Below are positions 63,966 through 64,000 of a DNA stretch of 64,000 nucleotides, piece by piece. Source of the DNA: Stieleria neptunia. GTDB taxonomy: Bacteria > Planctomycetota > Planctomycetia > Pirellulales > Pirellulaceae. The translations under genes and the position numbers were made by a program. How positions within the stretch are numbered: position 1 is the stretch's first letter; every line of letters starts with the position of its first letter. The notes beneath the pieces are model-generated. The model searched no databases. It worked only from the letters and a program-made list of their open reading frames with translations, and was not told the DNA's origin. The DNA lies in contig NZ_CP037423.1 of assembly GCF_007754155.1 (NCBI RefSeq), forward strand, positions 6,134,567-6,198,566, in the 5' to 3' direction.

Positions 63966-64000
63966 GCGAGAGGACTGTCGATTTTGTGAGCCGCGCGCCG
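63966..64000. repeat. Family D palindrome, truncated by the window end
   Basis: GAGCGAGAGGACTGTCGATT then TTGTGAGCCGCGCGCCG parallels the left arm of the 17223-17348 element (GAGCGGGCTGTCGTTTT, then GTGAGCCGC). Only the left part is in view. Confidence 0.6.

Overview
The window looks like a chromosomal piece of a planctomycete of the Pirellulaceae type (Rhodopirellula/Rubripirellula-like). The case rests on lineage-typical genes: two ECF-sigma plus Ser/Thr-kinase pairs, secreted proteins with an LE(T/S)R-x-x-LA motif after a basic N-terminus, DUF1552/DUF1592 proteins, multi-haem PVC-type cytochromes, a tetrahydromethanopterin-pathway cyclohydrolase and an OleC-type ligase. Species assignment is not possible from the sequence alone.

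Layout. 0.2-4.4 kb: sigma factor, membrane Ser/Thr kinase, and a secreted protein made largely of a 15-bp tandem repeat. 5.0-6.2 kb: an IS110-family transposase killed by an internal deletion. 6.5-10.9 kb: a small secreted protein, a prenyltransferase-repeat membrane protein, and a matrixin-like protease with dockerin-like and EF-hand repeats. 11.0-15.6 kb: a second sigma/kinase unit, overlapping end to start with a secreted, membrane-anchored partner. 15.7-27.5 kb (minus strand): secreted catabolic or redox genes (DUF6786, beta-propeller, five-haem cytochrome, DUF5060 glycosidase-like, DUF1552, DUF1592). 27.6-35.0 kb: msrA, pyruvate dehydrogenase aceE-aceF, an SDR lacking its catalytic Tyr, a MoxR ATPase. 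35.5-40.4 kb: pstS-pstC-pstA-pstB-phoU. 40.7-49 kb (minus): an EEP-fold phosphoesterase and a four-gene export-like operon (TolC-like, HlyD, GAF-HlyD, M50 protease-HlyD) with no recognisable pump. 49.4-56.5 kb: a GGDEF/HD-GYP-like regulator, a UvrC N-terminal-half protein, a PQQ-like propeller and a Gfo/Idh/MocA oxidoreductase. 56.6-58.3 kb: a REP-associated tyrosine transposase flanked by inverted clusters of its probable REP sequence. 58.3-63.9 kb: def-fmt, then mch, an ATP-grasp ligase and oleC with 4-bp overlaps.

The intergenic DNA is unusually rich in palindromic dispersed elements. At least seven families can be told apart by eye. Two are nested inside others, and two 156-bp copies lie in opposite orientation either side of one gene. 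No rRNA, tRNA or CRISPR array was seen. The most interesting systems are the pump-less HlyD/M50/TolC operon, the RAYT/REP cassette with the nested palindromes, and the mch-ATP-grasp-oleC operon.
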